Below the pieces are notes generated by a model. That model was given only the letters and a program-made list of their open reading frames with translations. It made no database searches and was not told the DNA's origin. A DNA stretch of 64,000 bases from Liolophura sinensis (lineage: Eukaryota; Mollusca; Polyplacophora; Chitonida; Chitonidae), in NCBI RefSeq assembly GCF_032854445.1, contig NC_088304.1, positions 18,427,704 through 18,491,703 of the forward strand, read 5' to 3'. Position 1 is the stretch's first letter. Each line of letters starts with the position of its first letter. The translations under genes were made by a program, and so were the position numbers. Positions 1-12,524 of this stretch are shown here, one piece after another.

Positions 1-560
1 TACTAATGGCTAGTGATGACAGTAAGGGCTAGCGATGGCAGCAATGGCTATTGATTACGGTAAGGGCCGATGACACTGGTGGGCAGTGATGGCAGTAATG
101 GCTGGTGATGGCAGTAATGTCTAGCGATAGCAGCAATGGCTATTGATTACAGCAATGACCAATGATGGCACCGGTGGCTAGTAATGAGAGTAATGGATAA
201 GTGCCAGAAATGGCTATTGATGACAGTAATTGCCAGTGATGTTTAGTGATGGCAGCAATGGGTAATGATGAGAGTAATGGATAATGATGGCAGTAATGGC
301 CAGTGATGTCAGTAATGACTAGTGATGACAGTAGTGATTAGTGATTCCAGTAAAGTCTAGTGATGGCAGTAATGGTTAATGATGGCAGTAATGGCTAATG
401 ATGACAGTAATGTCTAATATTGGCACTGGTGGCTAGTGATGATTGTAGTGACAAGTGATGGTGGTAATGGGACGTAATGACAGTAATGGATAATGATGGC
501 AGTAATGAGAAGTGATGATAGTAATGGCTATAAGTAATGGCAAAAATGGGACAAATGTTG
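1..560. repeat. Degenerate 18-19 bp minisatellite
   Basis: The whole stretch is built from imperfect copies of a unit close to 'gatggcagtaatggctagt', alternating gat/aat triplets with ggcagt and ggctagt. Copies vary by substitution and by 1-3 bp length changes. The array begins before the window. Open frames on both strands here are low-complexity products of the repeat and not genes. Confidence 0.85.
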
Positions 561-1130
561 TGATAACGATGGTGTGATTCAACAAAAACTTGAAATTCGG
601 TCATTTGTTGGCAACAAAAAGAAAAAAAGAAGAATCGAAGTTATGCCAATAAAACACCATTCTGTTACTGCGTAAATATTTTAAATGAGAATGATGCTAA
701 CGAAATGTTCTTGACAACCACCTAATTGTTATTTTGATGAAATTTTAATTTGCTTTGATAACAAAAGTCACAAATGGAAAAGGCGCTGCATAATTTTTGA
801 GTAATTATAGATTTTCAGGAAGTTATATGTTTTCTAAGTTGAAGATTTCTGGAAGAACGCAGACACTGGCTCCATTGTTTGCCGCGGATCATTCATCCGT
901 CGTACCCACAGGTTTGCTACTGGATCACAAGTGTTCAAGTGACGTACTGAGTGTTCCAGTGATGCGTATCGGGTGTTCAAACGTACTAATTTCGCAGATT
1001 ACATTTAAACATTGGCTGTTTCACTCATCGGGATTTCAAATCGGATCCGTAGCCCAGCTCTCTAGAATCTGAGCAATTGGGTGTTTCTCGTTTGCTACTG
1101 CTATTATAAGCACCAGAAAGCTGGTCCCGT
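561..1130. other. Intergenic, nothing recognised
   Basis: Ordinary AT-rich sequence. A 91-codon open frame at 797-1072 has no recognisable domain, no strong signal peptide and no convincing splice context, so it is not called as a gene. Confidence 0.5.
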
Positions 1131-1202
1131 TACACTCTCGTCATCATATGACAGAAAAATCGTTAAGTACGACGTCAAACCCTAAACACTCACTCACCCA
1201 CC
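1130..1202 (+). repeat. SINE-B 3' tail fragment
   Basis: The stretch with 'catatgacagaaaaatcg', then 'ttaagtacgacgtcaaacc' and 'cactcactcaccca' matches the 3' end of the SINE family seen more completely at 27264-27628 and 40576-40912. Only the tail is present, so this is a 5'-truncated or eroded insertion. Confidence 0.75.
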
Positions 1203-1785
1203 GTTACCCCCTTCTATGGAAGCCGGGTAAGGCCATCATCATACTATCGTACTATCTTTACTCGGTACTGACACTTTTCAACAACAACAACACTGCGTCT
1301 ACCATAACGTTCTTTGTCCCAACTATTTTAAACAACTAAAGAGAACCATATTTCCATTTGCAGTGCAGCGGATTAAATTTTATGGGCTACTGGATTTATT
1401 TTTCAAAGCAAATTTGTTATTTGCAATAATCAGAAAATATGCATAAAAGCGTCTAAATGAGTTGTTTCATGTATCTGCACAAAATTATCTATTTAAAGCT
1501 TTACATTGTAAGTTACTGGGAATTATTTTTTAGCCTGTGGTATTTGTTCAGAGAAATTGCAGTGTTGAGAAATATCATTTTCCTCAATGGATCATGCTCT
1601 GTTGTTAACAATTGTTTGAAGGCTGTATAGACATAAAATTTGCAGCTTTCTTTCAGGCTTACGTGAAACCCAGTGAAAAGCGCCCAGTTGATTGTTGATT
1701 GTAACTACCATGGTAACACATGTTAAAACATATGTTATCAGGGTATTTACAGTCAACTTAGGCTACGAGGACATTGTGCAAGCGT
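1203..1785. other. Intergenic, nothing recognised
   Basis: AT-rich with homopolymer runs. I see no exon-like open frame with splice sites, no RNA gene and no mobile-element signature. Confidence 0.5.
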
Positions 1786-2198
1786 CGTCTGGGCGTCAAT
1801 TATAAGAAAACAATGTTCTAGTTACAGCTCAGGACGCCGCCTATAGCAAAACAATGTCCTAGTTACAGGTCAGGCCGCCACATATATGACAACAATGTCT
1901 GAGTTACAGGTCAGGCCGCCACATATAGGACAACAATGTCTGAGTTACAGGTTAGGCCGCCACATATAGGACAACAATGTCTGAGTTACAGGTCAGGCCG
2001 CCACATATAGGACAACAATGTCTGAGTTACAGGTCAGGCCGCCACATATAGGACAACAATGTCTGAGTTACAGGTCAGGCCGCCACATATAGGACAACAA
2101 TGTCTGAGTTACAGGTCAGGCCGCCACATATAGGACAACAATGTCTGAGTTACAGGTTAGGACGCCAATTATAGGGAGAGAATGTCCGAGTTATCAGT
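1786..2198. repeat. 41-bp tandem repeat, about 10 copies
   Basis: Units near 'gttacaggtcaggccgcc' plus 'acatataggacaacaatg' plus 'tctga' repeat with a 41-bp period (for example unit starts at 1861 and 1902). The outer units are more diverged ('gacgccaattata'), while the central six are nearly identical. This is the usual pattern of a minisatellite homogenised in its middle. Confidence 0.92.
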
Positions 2199-2335
2199 TT
2201 TAAATTTTGAAATAGTCGTTTGGACTACTGATCTTTAAAACTTGTTTGGGATTGAAACTGACAATAATTGTCTCGAGATTTAATTTTAAGAATACAACTG
2301 TTTGGCATGATTTTCGAGTATTTTTCAGATATTTA

Positions 2336-2545
2336 CTTATGTAATTTTAGTGTTTAACGTCGCACTCTAGAATAAATAATTTATACGCTGACGGTTAGTT
2401 ATAAACGGAAACGGAAAGAAGACGGAGAGAACCCACTTCGCCAAGCCAGTTATCTGACAAATCAAGGGTAGATGAATTCGAACTTACGACCTTATTGGTT
2501 ATGGGGACTTCGGCGGAAGGTAATAGTTTAGCAGCGTGAATCGAA
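2336..2545 (-). repeat. Diverged SINE, tail at left
   Basis: 'tagtgtttaacgtcgcac' followed by 'gagaacccacttcgcc' and 'gaattcgaacttacgacc' keeps the tail-body-B-box order of the tRNA-derived SINEs of this window in reverse orientation, but with heavy divergence. 'ttcgaactt' near 2477 is the reversed B-box equivalent. Old insertion; family not certain. Confidence 0.5.
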
Positions 2546-2784
2546 ATTAATTAGGGAAAAAACAATAGGAAATTTCGCGCTGAGCTAACAAGTACTGTGT
2601 TCAACTTCACTTTCTATGGCACAGGTAATGTACTCAACTCACACAGGATGTATTCTGACGTGAATGTCCAGGCAAAGCTGTGATTTTAAACTACCGTCTG
2701 TGTTTGTTATGTGACTTCTGGTGTACTTTTTTGACTGAATAGTAAATGAATTATCCGTAGTAGATCGACTACTTGACGTTTTAT

Positions 2785-2848
2785 TGTCGCGATAAAACTG
2801 AAATATTGTTGAAAGCGACGTTAAAACTTTCACTCACTCACTCACTCC
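2785..2848 (+). repeat. SINE tail fragment ending in (actc)n
   Basis: 'aactgaaatattgttgaaag' then 'cgacgttaaaac' then four copies of 'actc'. This is the same type of 3' end as SINE-B (gacgttaaac plus cactcactcactc) but with a different body, so it may come from a related family. Confidence 0.55.
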
Positions 2849-3890
2849 ATATCTGTTTCTGGCCGTTGCTCTAATCTAAAAGTCTCCAGTATGATTTTTA
2901 ATTTTTCCAACTCCCTGATGAGACTGAGCTCAGCTCATACCGATTGCGGCGCATGTGCTGTAAGGAGTATCAGATCGGCTGAAGGATCAAACTTCCACTC
3001 TACATCAATCGCACATTCCTAACAGCGCATTTGCTGCTCTCTACTTTGCATCACTGCCACCACTAGACAACCTTGACCTTTGCGGCCTGTACTGACCCAC
3101 GTATACTTGAACACAGATCCCCATTACAACTTCCGTTTTTCGGTAGGGATGTAATTTTGTGTATTTTGGGGTTTAAAGTTTTTTTTTTTGCTCCCAGGTG
3201 GCCATTTTTGGTATACAGGTGCAAGTTTTCTATTAAAATGCTGGAAATTGTCTAAACTTTGAGGAGGTGTGAGCTTTATTGATGACAGTTTGAAATTCTG
3301 CGCGAGAGGACATAAGGTGTGAGGTAGTGATGAGGCTGCGAGTGACGTCCCCTTGGCGTTGCTAGGCACGCCTCCCAACTCTCGGCAGAGAAAGGTCCAG
3401 AGTTTGACGGTCAACCTATGTCAAGATTTTTACGGCTTCTTTCACACAGGCTTGGCCAGGTAGGCCTATGCACCCAAGCTTATTGGCCACGGAATGTTTG
3501 TGACTAAGCCTCAGTGCTTAACGTTAAGATTGTTGCTTATGTCCTCGCGCGGAACTACTTAATCAGCATTCGTCATTAAAACTGTGTCAGGTGTTTGTTT
3601 GAATAGCAAAGAAAGGGAATGCGCGTGTACAATGTATTATCTAGTGGTAGTTGTGATATTAAGCGAACGTAGTGAACACTTTAAGGAATATGCACCAAAA
3701 GTTACAAAACCGACGTTATGCATCCTCTTTATAGTGTTTGGAAACATTCTATAAAACAACAAATTATTTGCATGGTATATACAATTGATTAAAAATATCA
3801 TTGAGTAAGCTCATGATCATTTATTGTGTCATTCATATTGCCCTTTTAGATTATACATGATAGATAGTCAATATTGCTAAAAAGCCGGCG
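2849..3890. other. Intergenic, nothing recognised
   Basis: No supported gene. Two short overlapping open frames on opposite strands near 3073-3414 lack recognisable domains and are probably chance. Confidence 0.5.
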
Positions 3891-3892
3891 GT

Positions 3893-4205
3893 AGTAGGGA
3901 GTAGGTAAAGGTGCATCCTTATAGTCGCTGTACCACTCGAGGTGCGGGTTCAAAACCAGCCAGAGTCCCTCTTTGTCACTGTGGGTCTGCGACGTTCGTG
4001 TGCCTGTTTACGCAATCTAACCTTCACTGAAGACCATTTGCCATGCGCCAATATGGTGTGAATACAAGTACGTCACGTGTGAGAAAATTCATCAGTCACT
4101 TTCCAAAAGTAGGTGGTTTTCCCAGGGCTATCTGGTTTCCCCCATTCGCATTACTGACTGCCTTCATATAAGTGAAAAGCACGGCGTTAAACAATAATCA
4201 AATAC
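3893..4205 (+). repeat. SINE-C (tRNA-derived)
   Basis: A head with 'ggtgcgggttcaaaacc' (B-box-like) is followed by a body containing 'ttcactgaagaccatttgcc' and 'gtaggtggttttccc', and a tail 'gaaaagcacggcgttaaac' plus 'aataatcaaatac' and poly-(aata). Head, body and tail order gives + orientation. The same tail appears at 11400-11458. Confidence 0.7.
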
Positions 4206-4507
4206 ATGAATGAATAAATAAGTAAACATAGCTACACCTGCAAGGACAGCATGCCCGTACTGATCACAACATGGTCAGTCAACGTACTACAGTCGCATTG
4301 GGAAGAGCTGTGCTGAAGTTCTCGGCATTTGATTTAAATTTACCGTTAAATTTACAGCTGTCTGTATTTAGCTGTAATTATGTGTATTGTAATCTGTTAT
4401 CCTCGAGTATCCGGTGAATGGGGTCAATATTAATGCTATTTACATATATATTACGTTGCTCACTAAAGTGTCACATGAATCTATTCCACCTCCAATACAC
4501 AATCACT

Positions 4508-4790
4508 TATCTTGTTTTATTTGGTCGGTGTTGAACACCCGACTCAAGAACATTTCACAAATACATGTATGACATGTATCAGGTTTGTGACTGGAGGAAA
4601 CCGAAATACCCACGCTAACTCAGCGACCTTCCACAGGTATCTTGACAGACTTCTGGATAAAGCTGCGGCCGAAACAGCGAGAGCTGGGATTGAACACGCG
4701 ACTTTACTGGTAAGTTGAAAGGTGGTCGCAGTGAGCATCTCAGCAGGCTACACGCTGAGTGGTATAACTACAACACTAGGGTTCTCTATA
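4508..4790 (-). repeat. Diverged SINE-A copy
   Basis: Read on the minus strand the order is head (4790) to tail (4508). The + strand shows 'ttggtcggtgttgaacacc', 'ggaggaaaccgaaat', 'gagctgggattgaacacgcg', all altered forms of the SINE-A tail, body and B box. Open frames on both strands across it are shadows of the repeat. Confidence 0.6.
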
Positions 4791-6238
4791 ATATTACTTC
4801 ATGCTTTATTTTTGCCACATTCAAATGATCCGCTGATCTGATATGTTACTAGAAACACAGGAAGTGACCCAAAATAGGTTGATATAGTAATAATGTTTTC
4901 TAGGCTATCTCAAAGTAATTAACTCTCCTATCGTGCCACAGACGTTCAAACCAGTTTCCCATACTTAGTGTGGAGATTTGTACTTTGGAAGACATGTGGT
5001 CTTAACGAACGTTAGACTGCCCATGCAGCTACACAAGCGTGGACGACCGATTATTTTCACCAATAGAGGCAAGCAATTATAGTGGAGGAATCTACAAATT
5101 CCTTGTGTTAAAGATAAAGATTAAATTCTGTGTAAAATAACATGTGGCGGTGGGTTTACAGAGGAAACCGGACTGCTCTGGATAAAACCCACGAGCTTAG
5201 GCAAGATACTGATGAAACGTCTCACGTGTGATGTACTCGCTCTGAGAGTGACCATCTGTTACTCAGAATAATTTGCCCATTGTCAGAGAGTTACCATTCT
5301 GAATGCTATACCTGTTGTGTTTTATTAGTTTTTGTTTGGATTCATAGGCAGTATTTTTAATGATGTTAATTTTTAATACTTTCTCTGGCATTCCATCTCT
5401 TGGGGGTATAGGTGAAATGGGGTTTGCACAAAATAAGGCCTCTTGTCTGTTTACTTTAGTATTTAGCTTGTTATTCTTTATGAACATTGTATTGATTACC
5501 CGCCAACCTTTCACCATTGCTACCCTCTGAAACTGCTCTGGTATTCTTTTATGCCACTTTACGTCTCTTTATGTCTTTTAGTTTACTGACTGAATAAATA
5601 AATTTGCCTGAAAGACTCACTGTTCTCAAAAGCGTTACTGTGATCTGGCACCAGGCCAACTTTCTAAACTACTTGGAATTTAGCAGAATGTCGCGGCATT
5701 CATCGAGTTAAATAGGTGCTGTTTTTTTTTTTGTTTTTTTTTTACGTTTTTATGAGTTGCAAAATATATATAAATATTATATAAATATTTTCACAACATG
5801 CAACATTTTTACATGATATGCATGTTTACAAAACTACATATTTACAAAGACACGTAAAGCCAAAATTATAGGGGGCGTGTAATTTACTACTATCTATGCA
5901 TTTGCATAAGTAGTCAGAATAAAACCCTAAACATTTGTTCCACTCGAATATTTCTACTAGAATCTATAGTAATCTAATCCTGGTTATTCACATATTTCTG
6001 AAGCAGTTAGGAATAAACAGAGAGTATATTTTAGGATCTTACACATGATAAGCATTGTTCTTAAAGTAAACATGTAGAATTTCTGTTTCACCAGCAAGCA
6101 AAAGGATTTGGTTATTTGAAGATGGTGAGTTTAGACCCTTGTTCTGGTTTAGATTTGATGGAAGTTATCTTATATCGCTCAGGATAACCTGCACGTATGT
6201 AAAATATTTTATAAGAAATCATATGAGGATGCCCTTGC
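4791..6238. other. Intergenic, AT-rich, nothing recognised
   Basis: Contains poly-T runs near 5720-5740 and AT-rich stretches. I see no gene, RNA or mobile-element core. Confidence 0.45.
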
Positions 6239-6490
6239 TTGAAACACAACGCTGAAACATAAACACTGAAACATAAACATTGAAACATAACACAGTGAAA
6301 CATAAGCACTGAAACATAAACACTGAAACATAACACACAGAAACATAAGCACTGGAACATAAACACTGAAACATAAACACTGAAACATAAGCACTAAGAC
6401 ATAAACACTGAAACATAAGCACTGAAACATAAACACTGAAACATAAACGCTGACACATAAACGCTGAAACATAACACACTGAAACTTATT
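6239..6490. repeat. 14-bp tandem repeat (gaaacataaacact)n
   Basis: About 17 copies of 'gaaacataaacact' and close variants ('cataagcact', 'cataacacact') run through the region. Three overlapping minus-strand open frames of 84-87 codons are translations of the repeat (Met/Phe/Cys/Val-rich) and are not genes. Confidence 0.93.
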
Positions 6491-8036
6491 TCTTAAAATA
6501 CAATCATTCTGTTATAGTCTTTTCAACTGTTCCATCTAAACTGTACCTAGAGCTGAGTACCAGGAAAACAAAAAAAATCAACTTAAAAAATATTTTTAAA
6601 AAATGAGTAGGATTTTAACTTCTTGTTCGAGTATGAAGAAGTCAGTGGACTTTGTTGGGTTATTAACAACCCTCTCGCTGTTCTAAGACAGAACTGATCT
6701 CACCGAGACCTTGATGAGAGTAGATCACCCGAGAACGAATAAAGTAGAGGACAGACATGCGCATGTGGGAAAATCTAACTGAGCTCCAGTTATTACATTT
6801 AACAACTTAACATCTGAAAATAAAACGATCATTAATTAAGAGTAATGTAATTATGTTCTAAAAGAATGGCACGCTTTGCTTAGGTCTCATTTGTTTTGTG
6901 TCAATGTCTGCATCATCAAGGTGAAAACTTACAAAACTTTTGCATGTTCCAGTCTAAGTCATCGTTTGATATTGTCTTAATATTGTCTTAATGTTGTCTG
7001 TATATTGTATGTATATTGCATGTGTTCAAAGGTTTGTCGTCCTATGTAAACTAGTGACAAATATAGATTTTCTGACAAGTGTTACCCCAGGATATCGTTC
7101 TCAAAAAAATTTGCTGCTATAAATCCTCGAAATTCAAATATCCCAAAATCCGAAAAGTATAAGTTCTGGGGGCAGGTTTACTGTCCATGTACACCAAATT
7201 TCAGAATAATAGTTTCAGTGGTTGTGGAGAGGAATTTTTTCAATGTTTTGGGCATGGCACACCCTGTAATCCATGATATTTAAATGTTCCAATACTATAT
7301 TATATATATGTCCAACATTCAAACGCCTGAAGCGAAAAACTTGTCGGTTGTAGCTTAAATATGTCGTACCTGTGAAAGAACGATATAATTTAGTGAAGGT
7401 TTGAGTTTTCTAGCTGTAAAACCTTTCAAGTTACAGACCAAACACGGAGACCTCTCATTAGCGTATTTTTTAAAAACTATTTCATATAAACTTCAGAAAC
7501 TGCCATTTTTGGTCAAAACTAATATCCCATTTAAAAGCAGAACTAACAACACCTACATAGGATTACACGTATATCTTCGTTGAAAGCCCAGAGAATGAAA
7601 AACATTAAAATTTCCCTCACGTAACATATTCGGAGAAACAATTGCTGCTGTAAAGTTTTGAAAATCCATAAATCTGCAAAAGACAATTTCTGGGGATTGA
7701 ACTGTGGCGACCGTGTAACAAATATGAGAATAAGCGGTTTAGTGGTTATGATGAAGCTTTTTAAAGGTTTTCAACAAAATCCAATTACGGTCGCCAAGTC
7801 ACGTGACCTACATCCCTCAAAATTTTAAAATTTTACCCCCTAAGTTAACCATGCCCACGTGAAATTTTCATGAAATCACAAACGCCATCGTATTCACCGA
7901 CTAAGGATGGTTAAGCTTAAAAAAAAAAACCCACACAAATGGCGTATGTTACTTCGTATGTTCATTAAGCATTAAAAAATATTCAAATCTTCTGTCCTCT
8001 AAATATATGAGCAAAGCACTGGTCAACTAAATTGAT
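6491..8036. other. Intergenic, nothing recognised
   Basis: AT-rich, with short self-similar phrases such as 'attgtcttaatattgtct' near 6975 and 'tgtatattgtatgtatattg' near 7000. No exon with both splice sites was found. Confidence 0.45.
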
Positions 8037-8118
8037 GTATTTATTTATGTGATTGGTGTTTGTACGACTGCGGCCAGCATTGTGATAGGAGGAAACCGGA
8101 CAGAGCAGAGCAGGGGAC
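8037..8118 (-). repeat. SINE-A 3' fragment
   Basis: 'tttatttatgtgattggtgt' then 'gactgcggccagcattgtg' and 'aggaggaaaccggacagagc' is the reversed 3' half of SINE-A. Sequence after 8118 no longer matches, so the copy is 5'-truncated. Confidence 0.75.
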
Positions 8119-10015
8119 AGTCCACTAAATAACATATGAAGATGTAGAAGTAAGTACATGCATATCATTTGAAATATATAGAGCAAAACTGATTGTACGT
8201 CTCCCAAGACCCACTGAGAGGTAACAGAGAAAAAGTTAACTTCGGTGAGTACAACAACCTCACCTATAAATATTCTGGTGCTAAAATCAGTGGATGCACA
8301 GCACACGTGCAATGTTGTAGAGACTTTTTCCAAAGTAAAACACTTTTCCTCAGATAAACTCATGTGTTTCATCGTACCAAGTGGTCAAACCGTGGAGGAA
8401 ATAAAGTGCCATGGATTAAAACACATTTACCATAAAAGTCTGTGATAAACACTGTTTACATACTTTTAGTTGGAAAGTGTTATAAATTAAAATACATGTG
8501 TTTTATTTCACGACACAAAAGTATCTTGAGTATTTACAGTGTACAAACATGTATAAAACGTATGGAACCACGCACTGACGTGAGATTAGATAAGTTGTGT
8601 TTTAACTATATTTTCTCATTAGCTATACATTATCTTTAACTGTCTAAATAGACTTCTCATGGCTGACTGTTCTTCATCAAGTATATGAACATTGCTGATG
8701 TTTTCCATAATATATTGTTTCTCTAGTAACTTCAGAAAAATATTTTTTCAAACTTGTCCTGTTTACAGTTATGGACTTGTATATCAGCGTCCCTGTGTCT
8801 TGGTGAAACCATAATTTCCTTTGTATCTTGCTGAAGCAGAGCAAGCATGATTAATTCACTGATCGGTGTTTAATATAGGGCTCAAGAAGTTTTAACGGCA
8901 GTCAGATTTACCGGTAGAGTACACCGGTGTGGAAAAGAGGGCAGTTTATGCAGCTATCACTGCGTTTTCATTTGAACGATGACAATAAAGGGGCCAAGTA
9001 GGTATTCACTTGTCGGATAAATTTAGTTTATTTCTTTTTCTGTTAGCGTGTACAATGTTTAGATATTCAGTGACACAGTGGAGATTCTAGTCATGATTTT
9101 GGAATAATCACGCTTTAATCCAGTACTATGACGTAACTGGGTTAGACTGTTTCACCCTATTGTTTTATTCACACAAATTTGATGGAAGTTCCCCAAATCT
9201 CTTTCAGTTAACGACTTGGGTAATTTTCATTTAATATCTAAAAAGGCTACTGATAATATTTTCTTACTATTGGTTTTATTTCAATTGTTTATAATGACAA
9301 ACGAAGTGTTACGCTGAAAAGAAAATTTGGGAAAAAAAAATCTCAAAAATATACACTATTCAATGTTACGTAATAAACTAAAACGTAACAACCAAACCCT
9401 AAGGGTAATGTGGCGTTAAGTTCTTCATCCCAGATACTTTCTCCACTCATCAGCGTGGGTTAAGGAAGGGTATGAAATAGACACACAGAACGTATGTTGT
9501 GGGCATGCGTAAATGAAGACACCATGCCTAAAGTAATACTTGTCTGTCGGATGACGCTGGTAAGAAAACACTCATGAAAACAATGACACAAACAATGCTA
9601 TGCTCAGAGACAGCTAGGAAAAATTTCTGACTTATAGGCAAATAACAGAACACTCTATGGCATGTAAAACTCCTTAAATATTTAACTGTTGTACCACAAT
9701 ATTTACCTGTAACTAAGAAAGGGAACAATTTATATAACAAAGTAAAAATAAATAAGCCCTATGATGGCTCTTCCGTTAACGAGACATTAGTCTTGAGAGC
9801 AGATTTAAACAGCCTAAGTAAAGAACTCTCAGTAGAAAGAGTTTAAGATCACTAGGGAAGTAAATTCTGAAGGAATCTTCATAAACGAAAGGAAATGTCG
9901 GCCTTCACGTAAGTGCATGATGTAAACTGTGCTTCAGCCGATTAATCTACTATTTTTAGTAAACAAATCTTCCATAGAACAGTAAGACTAAAGTGGGTAA
10001 ATCCACTGAACTTTA
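8119..10015. other. Intergenic, nothing recognised
   Basis: No supported gene. Frames near 7983-8372 (minus) and 8245-8639 (plus) have no recognisable domain and no convincing splice sites. Confidence 0.45.
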
Positions 10016-10205
10016 TCATTTATTCGTGGCGAGAACGATACTCGTACCGTCTGTTTATACCTTTGAATTGTTCTTATATAGTAAACCAGATTTGTTTTTA
10101 TGCTTTTATGCACTTTATCTTTTATTCGTGGCGAGAACAATACTCGTACCGTCTGTTTATACCTTTTAATTGTTCTTATTTAGTAAACCAGATTTGTTTT
10201 TATAA
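10016..10205. repeat. Tandem duplication, 102-bp period
   Basis: Two copies of about 85 bp beginning 'tttattcgtggcgagaac' and ending 'aaaccagatttgttttta' lie at about 10018-10103 and 10120-10204. They differ at only a handful of positions, which points to a recent local duplication. Confidence 0.85.
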
Positions 10206-10299
10206 ATATTTGTGTCAAGACTCGTTTTACATTAATAAATCAAATCAAATTCGGTATTGTTAAGGTGTCAGGAGCATTTTACCGATCATTTTATTCACT

Positions 10300-10585
10300 T
10301 AATTTTATACTATTTTTTTATTATTTATTGATTTATTATTTTGGTCTAGTCTACTTTATTACGCTGTTTTAAGTCTTGGTGTCTAGTTATTCTGTTAGTT
10401 TATGTTATCATCAATGTAAATGGAGACTTGTGTCTAACTGTGTGAAGTCCGAGCAGCAATAAACACTATTTATTTATTTATTTAGCTGGTTGGTAATTAA
10501 CGTCATACTTTTCTACGAATTTGTGGCGGGACCTCAGGTCCGTTATTGGTGGACTTTCCCAACGTGGTCATATTGGTGCATGAGA
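10300..10585 (+). repeat. Left end of segmental duplication, block 1
   Basis: 'gttatcatcaatgtaaatgg', 'agacttgtgtctaactg', 'aataaaca' and 'ttattggtggactttccc' match 24550-24690 in the same order. Both lie a little upstream of a copy of the PAN-containing gene (about 1.0 and 0.7 kb), so the duplicated segment includes upstream flank. This copy has an extra (attt)n stretch at 10465-10485. Confidence 0.65.
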
Positions 10586-11290
10586 GGTAGTTTAATTGGT
10601 GTTTGGGATATTGGCGAGTGCCATTTCCCTTGTTGGACTGATTTACATCAAAACCGTATGGGCGTCAACGAAATCTTTATGTTTCAGGGCATTGTGTGAG
10701 TAAAATTACAAGAAAGGGGAAAACAAATTAAAATGTTTCGTAGGACACAAAACACTCTGAAACTGACTGGAGAATTGTGGTTCTGTTCTCCTCTTGAGCA
10801 AGCAAACCGTGTATTGTAGGGTGCTTAGCCCCAACTGAGGCTACCCGCTATTGGAGCTTACGACAAACTGCCTGAATTGATAACACCTAAGTAAAAACTG
10901 GTCCAAAGAGTCTTTCATTTGGCAATGGTCACATAGTCCTTAAAAAATACTTAAGACTACGGTTTCTTTGTATGAAGTCGCGGACCCACTCAGTTGGTCG
11001 TAATGTGTACACCCTTCATATTCACTGCCGCTGTAAACCCGTCTACAACATTCTACCGTGTTCACAATTTCTCCTATAGAAGTGTGTTGTTTGGAACCTT
11101 TCCGACCGGAAAGGTCAGTTCTTACATCGAGATAGAAAATGTGCACCATAATTAACAGCCGCCATGAATCAGGGTTTTATTGAAAGTTCGTGCCACGGTA
11201 GGCCATCTACACAACACCACGGTGTCCAAATTGCCTCTTAAAGTGACAGGTTTTGTCCTGTTTTGTGATGTCAAGGTGACAATAATCAGT
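10586..11290. other. Upstream flank of gene copy 1
   Basis: Sequence between the left duplication end and the SINE-C copy. No exon is assigned with confidence. A 5' untranslated exon is expected somewhere here because the coding exon is preceded by an acceptor-like 'tttcaatttcag'. Confidence 0.35.
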
Positions 11291-11458
11291 CGACGGCGGA
11301 CGTTTTTCGCCCAATCTAACCTCAGTTGAAATTCACTTGTTTCCACCCCTAAAAGTTCTTGCCAAAGGTCGGTGGTTTATCCTTCATCCATATGCATATG
11401 TAACTGACCGGCATCGTGTAAGTCTTGAGCATGGCGTTAAACAGCAATCAAATAAAAA
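11290..11458 (+). repeat. SINE-C 3' part
   Basis: 'gcccaatctaacctcag', 'aaaggtcggtggtttatcc' and 'gagcatggcgttaaacagc' plus 'aatcaaataaaaaaa' match the body and tail of the SINE-C at 3893-4205. It ends about 35 bp before the start codon of gene copy 1, just ahead of the polypyrimidine tract. Confidence 0.65.
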
Positions 11459-11490
11459 AATTAAGCCTTTTTTTCAATTTCAGACAGAGG

Positions 11491-11823
11491 ATGATTGCTC
11501 CAACTAGTCGTTATCATTTGTCGTTTTTAATTGTGCTCATGTTAATGTCTCTATTGGCCACGACAGCAGATACTGTGAGCGTTTTTAGGAAAAGTCCAAC
11601 TATTGAGCAAGGAAACGTCTATGACAGTAGCAACACGGTTCTGACCAGCCTGGTGGTCAGTAATGGTCACTGCGGGCTGATTTGTGATGAACTCGGGGAT
11701 GACCAGTGTCAGTCGTTTAATGTGAAACCTGAAGGAAACCAAATCCGCTGTGAGTTGTTTGACCATCAGCCTCGTAAGGTAGCCAGCATCGTCCCCCATC
11801 CTACAGGTCAGCTTTTTGAGGAG
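11491..11823 (+). CDS. Exon 1 of copy 1: signal peptide plus PAN-like domain
   Basis: 111 codons, starting at the first Met after the acceptor-like 'tttcaatttcag'. Residues 1-28 are hydrophobic (LSFLIVLMLMSLLATTA). The mature part has four Cys with PAN/apple spacing, CxxxC, C seven residues on, then SFN and RCELF. From about residue 42 onward it is identical in protein to exon 1 of copy 2, and at DNA level almost identical over about 190 bp. It ends exactly on gag|gtaata in phase 0. If the donor is not used, the frame reads seven more residues and stops. PAN modules bind proteins or carbohydrates in extracellular proteins; the ligand is unknown. Confidence 0.65.
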
Positions 11824-12452
11824 GTAATATCATTGAACAATTCTTAAGTTCTTTCAGTCAAATTTTAATGCAAACTGTGGTATTAACAAGGCACCCGTGG
11901 TAAAAACTATTTGCGTGGACACAGCGTGCAGGTGTGGACAAAGTTCCAGCCATTACTTGAATGTAATGGCCGGAATGACTTACACAACTTTCCAAAACTC
12001 CATCTATTGATTACTCTGGGACACTGATGGAGATAGGCCACTTGTCTCAGTGTTATCCAGTAGTTTCTTCAGGTGTTGTTTGGTTAGGTTTATCTTGATG
12101 GTCCCATCATTGTGTATCCTCTCTAAGACTACGTTGACAGTTTTTTTTCTGCAATACCTTTGTTCATAACAAAATGTCATTTTTTGTTGAATGGTATGAT
12201 TTAGAGGGGAAAGTGATTACTCTTTTCTTACTGTGTAATGTACAGACAATAGAAAAGTCAACGTGGCTTACTTTGAGTTTTGCGTAGTACACAAGAACCA
12301 TAAGACTTGAAAATAACGTCTTCATTGACCATCTTGAAGTTTTTACGGATATTTTATCTTTTCTCACTATTAACATCTAAGAGATAAAAACATATTTTGT
12401 AAACATTTGGTTCAAAAGCCCATAACGGATTTACATATTATTCTCACTACAG

Positions 12453-12524
12453 GAATGTGAAAAGCTTAGAGTGATTGCTAGTGCGAAAGTGATGAAAAAA
12501 GACATGGAAATTGTGCTCCTCATC
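12453..12524 (+). pseudogene. Truncated middle exon of copy 1
   Basis: Acceptor 'ctcactacag', then 24 codons matching the middle exon of copy 2 (ECE/EKLRV start, 'VMKKDMEIVLLI'). The match stops at 'catc' and jumps to sequence that lies 16 bp inside the following intron of copy 2. The deletion removes 160 bp of exon plus the donor site. Confidence 0.75.

Noticed and set aside
6112-6479. Three overlapping minus-strand open frames rich in Met, Phe, Cys and Val
   Set aside because: They are translations of the 14-bp tandem repeat in its three frames.
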